Shown here one piece after another: positions 6,652 through 9,235 of a DNA stretch of 9,235 bases. The notes beneath the pieces were generated by a model. It worked only from the letters and a program-made list of their open reading frames with translations. It had not been told where the DNA came from and did no database searches. Position 1 is the first letter of the stretch. Each line of letters opens with the position of its first letter. This stretch comes from Planctomycetota bacterium (GTDB lineage: Bacteria; Planctomycetota; Phycisphaerae; Sedimentisphaerales; Anaerohalosphaeraceae), in assembly GCA_021160785.1 (NCBI GenBank), contig JAGHBX010000559.1, forward strand, positions 1-9,235. Direction: 5' to 3'. The translations under genes and the position numbers were made by a program.

Positions 6652-7848
6652 ATGTCAAAGGATACCAAACAACTTTACGCCCAAAGAATGAAACGCTATA
6701 CGGCCGCCATGCGCAACGAAAAGCCCGACATGATTCCCATCAGGCCGTTCGTTGCCGAGTTCACCGCGGTGTATGCGGGCTTCAATTGTCAGCAGGTTAC
6801 GCACGATTATAACCTGGCGTTCGAGGCGGCGATCAAATGCGCCAGGGACTTCGACTGGGATGCGGTCGTTGCGAATATGGTTTATGTGTGGACGGGACTG
6901 ACCGAACAGCAGGGGACGAAGTATTACGCGGTTCCGGGTATCGACCTGGATGTCGATACGGGTTTCCAATATCGCGAGCCGCCCGAGGAAGAGGCCTTTA
7001 TGCAGCCCGCCGAATACGACGCGTTAATCGAGGACCCGACGGGGTTTCTGTTCAATGTGTGGCTGCCGCGTGTAAGCCGCGATGTTGTCGCTCCGGGCGA
7101 GCCTAACACGTTTCATAATAATGTGGCGTTCCTCAAGGGCGGCATCGCAATGCTGAACTACTTTAACGCATTCGGCCCGCAGATCGGGCGATTGACCAAC
7201 GAATGCGGAACCGTTTCTGCGATTGCCGGTATACTCAAGGCACCGCTGGATATCCTGGGCGACAAGCTTCGCGGTTATGTGGGGCTGTGTCATGATTTGT
7301 TGGAGAGGCCTGATAAGGTTATGGCAGCCTGTGAGGCGCTTATGCCGCATCTTACTCATGTTGCGCTATCGGGTGCGGACCCGGACAAGAATGTGCCCAT
7401 AACTATATGGATGCATCGCGGGTGCGTGCCGTTCATATCGCATGAGCATTTCAAGGATATATACTGGGCCACACTGAAACCCATCATCCAGGAGATAAAC
7501 AGCCACGGCCACCAGGTGCTGTTCTATGCCGAGGGAAACTGGGACCACCATCTCGATTCGTTTGCCGAACTCCCCGACGGCGGCATTATTTATCATGTGG
7601 ACACCGGAGATATTTTCAAAGTTCACAAAAAGTTAGGACACAAGTTCTGCCTGTCGGGCGGTGTGCCCAACTATCTGCTCAGCTACGGCACGCCGGATGA
7701 AGTCAGGGACGTCTGCAGGAAGATCATTGACGGTGTCGCAAAAGACGGCGGATACATCATGGACGCAAGCGCAATAATCCAGAACGATGCGAAGGTGGAA
7801 AATATAAAAGCCATGACCGACTTTACACGCGAATATGGTGCGTATTAA
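6652..7848 (+). CDS. URO-D superfamily protein (uroporphyrinogen decarboxylase-like, not HemE)
   Basis: This 398-aa protein belongs to the URO-D/cobalamin-independent methyltransferase-like TIM-barrel superfamily. Typical stretches are the N-terminal RNEKPDMIPIRPFV (21-34), the central APLDILGDKLRGYVGLCHDLLERPDKVMAACEAL region (197-230), QVLFYAEGNWDHHLDSFAELP (288-308) and the C-terminal LGHKFCLSGGVPNYLLSYGTPDEV (328-351). The HemE N-terminal arginine motif (RQAGRYLPEY type) is absent, so heme synthesis is unlikely. The His-x-Cys zinc motif of MtaA/CmuA-type corrinoid methyltransferases is also not evident: the equivalent place reads FYAEGNWDHH. Substrate and reaction cannot be assigned. ATG 6652 has a GGAG-containing SD about 8-12 nt upstream. 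The gene lies between two palindromic repeats. A 56-aa gene and a Tat oxidoreductase follow in the same direction. Confidence 0.85.
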   Translation: MSKDTKQLYAQRMKRYTAAMRNEKPDMIPIRPFVAEFTAVYAGFNCQQVTHDYNLAFEAAIKCARDFDWDAVVANMVYVWTGLTEQQGTKYYAVPGIDLDVDTGFQYREPPEEEAFMQPAEYDALIEDPTGFLFNVWLPRVSRDVVAPGEPNTFHNNVAFLKGGIAMLNYFNAFGPQIGRLTNECGTVSAIAGILKAPLDILGDKLRGYVGLCHDLLERPDKVMAACEALMPHLTHVALSGADPDKNVPITIWMHRGCVPFISHEHFKDIYWATLKPIIQEINSHGHQVLFYAEGNWDHHLDSFAELPDGGIIYHVDTGDIFKVHKKLGHKFCLSGGVPNYLLSYGTPDEVRDVCRKIIDGVAKDGGYIMDASAIIQNDAKVENIKAMTDFTREYGAY

Positions 7849-7862
7849 GAACCGGTCCCGCC

Positions 7863-7886
7863 GTAGGGTGGGCTCTTAGCCCACCG
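7863..7886 (-). repeat. Palindromic intergenic repeat, copy 3 (inverted)
   Basis: This is the same element in opposite orientation. The minus strand reads CGGTGGGCT, AAG, AGCCCACC, CTAC, with a perfect 8-bp stem. It begins 15 nt after the URO-D stop and ends 29 nt before the 56-aa gene. Orientation is defined by the AAG loop and the CTAC tail. Confidence 0.88.
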
Positions 7887-7915
7887 AAAAACTACAAAAC
7901 CAGGAGAACATGTAA

Positions 7916-8086
7916 ATGTCAAAAGAACAGGAAATCGAAAGAAAGCCCGGTGTCTGTGTACCGTGGCAGGAGAAGATGAAGGACCTGCCCAAGATTCGAG
8001 GAGACGCCGATCTTGTCAAGAAAATCTGGGAAGACAACGACACATGGGGATATGTGTATATCTGGCAGTGCCTGTTGTCGTTTTAG
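7916..8086 (+). CDS. Small 56-aa protein of unknown function
   Basis: ATG 7916 opens a 56-codon frame ending at TAG (8084-8086), preceded by AGGAG (7902-7906) at 9-nt spacing. The protein starts MSKEQEIERKPGVCVPWQEK, continues KMKDLPKIRGDADLVKKIW and ends with the aromatic run DTWGYVYIWQCLLSF. The N-terminal half is charged. Four tryptophans (17, 38, 44, 50) suggest a compact or partner-binding domain. There is no signal peptide, and the aromatic C-terminus is too short for a sure membrane helix. An ATG at 7910 in the same frame is followed at once by TAA, making a start-stop just before the real start. The gene sits between the URO-D and oxidoreductase genes in the same direction. The family is not recognised. 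It could be a genuine small protein or the remnant of a longer one, but the good SD and intact frame favour the first. Confidence 0.62.
   Translation: MSKEQEIERKPGVCVPWQEKMKDLPKIRGDADLVKKIWEDNDTWGYVYIWQCLLSF
8072..8086 (+). repeat. Left member of 15-nt direct repeat flanking repeat copy 4
   Basis: CTGTTGTCGTTTTAG here matches CTGTTGTCGTTCTAA at 8118-8132 at 13 of 15 positions, the first 11 being identical. This left copy encodes the last residues and stop (L-L-S-F-stop) of the 56-aa protein. Confidence 0.75.
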
Positions 8087-8091
8087 ATTGC

Positions 8092-8115
8092 CGGTGGGCT
8101 AAGAGCCCACCCTAC
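8092..8115 (+). repeat. Palindromic intergenic repeat, copy 4
   Basis: This is a consensus copy with a perfect 8-bp stem (GGTGGGCT/AGCCCACC), AAG loop and CTAC tail. It lies 5 nt after the stop of the 56-aa gene, with 37 nt to the oxidoreductase ATG. It is bracketed by near-identical 15-nt direct repeats, as a target duplication would be. Confidence 0.88.
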
Positions 8116-8117
8116 AA

Positions 8118-8132
8118 CTGTTGTCGTTCTAA
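8118..8132 (+). repeat. Right member of 15-nt direct repeat flanking repeat copy 4
   Basis: CTGTTGTCGTTCTAA differs from the left member only at two positions. Read in the same register it also gives L-L-S-F-stop, so it looks like a duplicated end of the 56-aa gene. Confidence 0.75.
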
Positions 8133-8152
8133 TGTTAATGGAGGAATATAAA

Positions 8153-9235
8153 ATGAAGTCGAACAGGATTTCCCGTCGGACATTTGTGCGCACCAGCGCA
8201 GCCCTGGCTGCCGTTCCTTGCTTTGTGCCGGCATCGGTATTGGGCGCAGGCGCCGCCGTTTCGCCGAGCGAAAAGATCACCGTAGGCCTTATCGGGGTGG
8301 GCGGTCATGGAACGGGCATGAATCTGCGGTCGTACTTAGGTCAGCCCGATGCGAAAGTGTTGGCTGTCTGCGATGTGGACGGCAACAATCTCAAGCGTGC
8401 CGAGAAGATGGTCAACGACAAGTACGGCAACACCAACTGCGCGACGACCAAGGATTTTCGCGAGATCCTCGCCCGTAAGGATATCGACGCGGTGATGATC
8501 TCGACGCCTGATCACTGGCATGTGCTGATGAGCGTTATGGCCGCAAAGGCGGGCAAGGACGTGCAGTGCGAAAAGCCCACACTGACGATTGACGAGGGCA
8601 AGAAGCTCGTCAAAACGATTCGCCGGTACGGACGTGTTTTTCAGACGTCGACGGAGGACCGTTCCGTGGCGGTGTATCACCGCATGGCCGAGTTAGTGCG
8701 CAACGGCCGAATCGGCAAACTCAAAAAGATTGAGGTGATCCTCCCCAAGCAGCCTAACAAGCCCGGCGATCCGACGCCGCAGCCCGTACCAAAGGAATTA
8801 GACTGGGACATGTGGCTTGGACCGGCGCCCTACGCGCCTTATACAAAGGACCGGGTGCATTTTAATTTCCGCTGGATATGGGATTACTCCGGCGGAATTA
8901 TCTGCGACTGGGGTACGCATCTGTTTGACACCGCCCAGTGGGCCAATAACACCGAACGCAGCGGCCCGGTGGAAATCGAAGGGACCGGGACGTACTGGGA
9001 AGGAGGGTTGTACAATACCGTCAAGGAATACGACGTTACCTATCGGTACGCCAACGGCGTCGTGATGACCTGCAAGCCGGGCAACCCGAGCATAAAGTTT
9101 ATCGGCGCCGAAGGCTGGGTGGGCAACCGCGGCTGGCGGGCGAAGCTGGAAGCCGGTTCGAAAGAGATACTCGATTCGGTGATCGAGCCCGACGAGATAC
9201 ATCTGTATACCAACCCGGCGGGCGAACACCGCGAC
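8153..9235 (+). CDS. Gfo/Idh/MocA-family oxidoreductase with Tat signal (3' partial)
   Basis: The frame is open for 361 codons to the window end, so the C-terminus is missing. Family members are NAD(P)-dependent dehydrogenases, mostly acting on sugars, sugar acids or inositols; many planctomycete members are Tat-exported. The Tat signal is SRRTFVRTSAALAA (7-20), followed by a hydrophobic stretch to about residue 36. The Rossmann domain starts at KITVGLIGVGGHGTG (41-55), with GxGxxG at 48-53. Other motifs are AVCDVD (71-76), STPDHWH (117-123) and the family's CEKP (139-142, Lys141 likely catalytic). GGIICDWGTHLFDTAQW (247-263), with D252, H256 and D259, matches the second-domain substrate-site motif. 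ATG 8153 has GGAGG at 8140-8144, 8 nt upstream. Export as a folded, cofactor-loaded protein is inferred from the Tat motif. The substrate cannot be told from sequence. Confidence 0.93.
   Translation, partial: MKSNRISRRTFVRTSAALAAVPCFVPASVLGAGAAVSPSEKITVGLIGVGGHGTGMNLRSYLGQPDAKVLAVCDVDGNNLKRAEKMVNDKYGNTNCATTKDFREILARKDIDAVMISTPDHWHVLMSVMAAKAGKDVQCEKPTLTIDEGKKLVKTIRRYGRVFQTSTEDRSVAVYHRMAELVRNGRIGKLKKIEVILPKQPNKPGDPTPQPVPKELDWDMWLGPAPYAPYTKDRVHFNFRWIWDYSGGIICDWGTHLFDTAQWANNTERSGPVEIEGTGTYWEGGLYNTVKEYDVTYRYANGVVMTCKPGNPSIKFIGAEGWVGNRGWRAKLEAGSKEILDSVIEPDEIHLYTNPAGEHRD

Noticed and set aside
6652..7848. HemE, the heme-pathway uroporphyrinogen decarboxylase
   Set aside because: The N-terminal arginine-rich substrate motif of HemE is absent and the conserved blocks fit the wider URO-D superfamily instead.
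5374..8115. CRISPR array made of the palindromic repeats
   Set aside because: Copies are about 0.2 to 1.2 kb apart, differ in orientation and have whole genes between them.
6603..8115. The palindromes as intrinsic terminators
   Set aside because: None is followed by a T-run, and copy 3 is inverted. They may still affect mRNA ends, but a terminator call is not supported.

Overview
The window looks like a stretch of a Planctomycetota chromosome, most likely from the Phycisphaerae side. This is inferred from gene style: a Tat-exported Gfo/Idh/MocA oxidoreductase, a lipoprotein, a secreted family of unknown function, a URO-D-superfamily protein outside heme synthesis, moderately GC-rich coding DNA and frequent TTG starts. 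No rRNA, tRNA, CRISPR array, transposase or phage gene is visible.

Left part (1-3581, + strand). It opens with the probable tail of an unrecognised gene. Next come a predicted lipoprotein and a DUF362-family protein that overlap by 4 nt (TTGA) and so are probably translationally coupled. A 485-aa secreted protein follows, with its own Shine-Dalgarno (SD) and a candidate promoter inside the end of the DUF362 gene. The middle holds one minus-strand gene, ribonuclease D (3604-4752), converging on the secreted-protein gene with a 22-nt gap. A near-consensus sigma70-type promoter lies upstream of it. A 338-nt divergent gap then separates it from a small coiled-coil-like protein (5091-5342).

Right part (5343-9235, + strand). 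It carries tsaD (tRNA t6A synthesis), a URO-D-superfamily protein that is not HemE, a 56-aa protein of unknown function and the first 361 codons of a Tat-exported oxidoreductase that runs off the window. Four copies of a 23-24-nt palindromic repeat sit in the gaps of this part and nowhere else in the window. The last copy is flanked by near-identical 15-nt direct repeats, both of which spell the end of the 56-aa gene including a stop codon. This looks like the footprint of an insertion that spared the reading frame.

The functionally firm calls are TsaD and RNase D (housekeeping RNA biology), DUF362, the URO-D superfamily and Gfo/Idh/MocA. How the URO-D protein, the 56-aa protein and the oxidoreductase relate is unknown. 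I see no clear new multi-gene system. The best leads are the repeat family with its insertion footprint and the small 56-aa gene.
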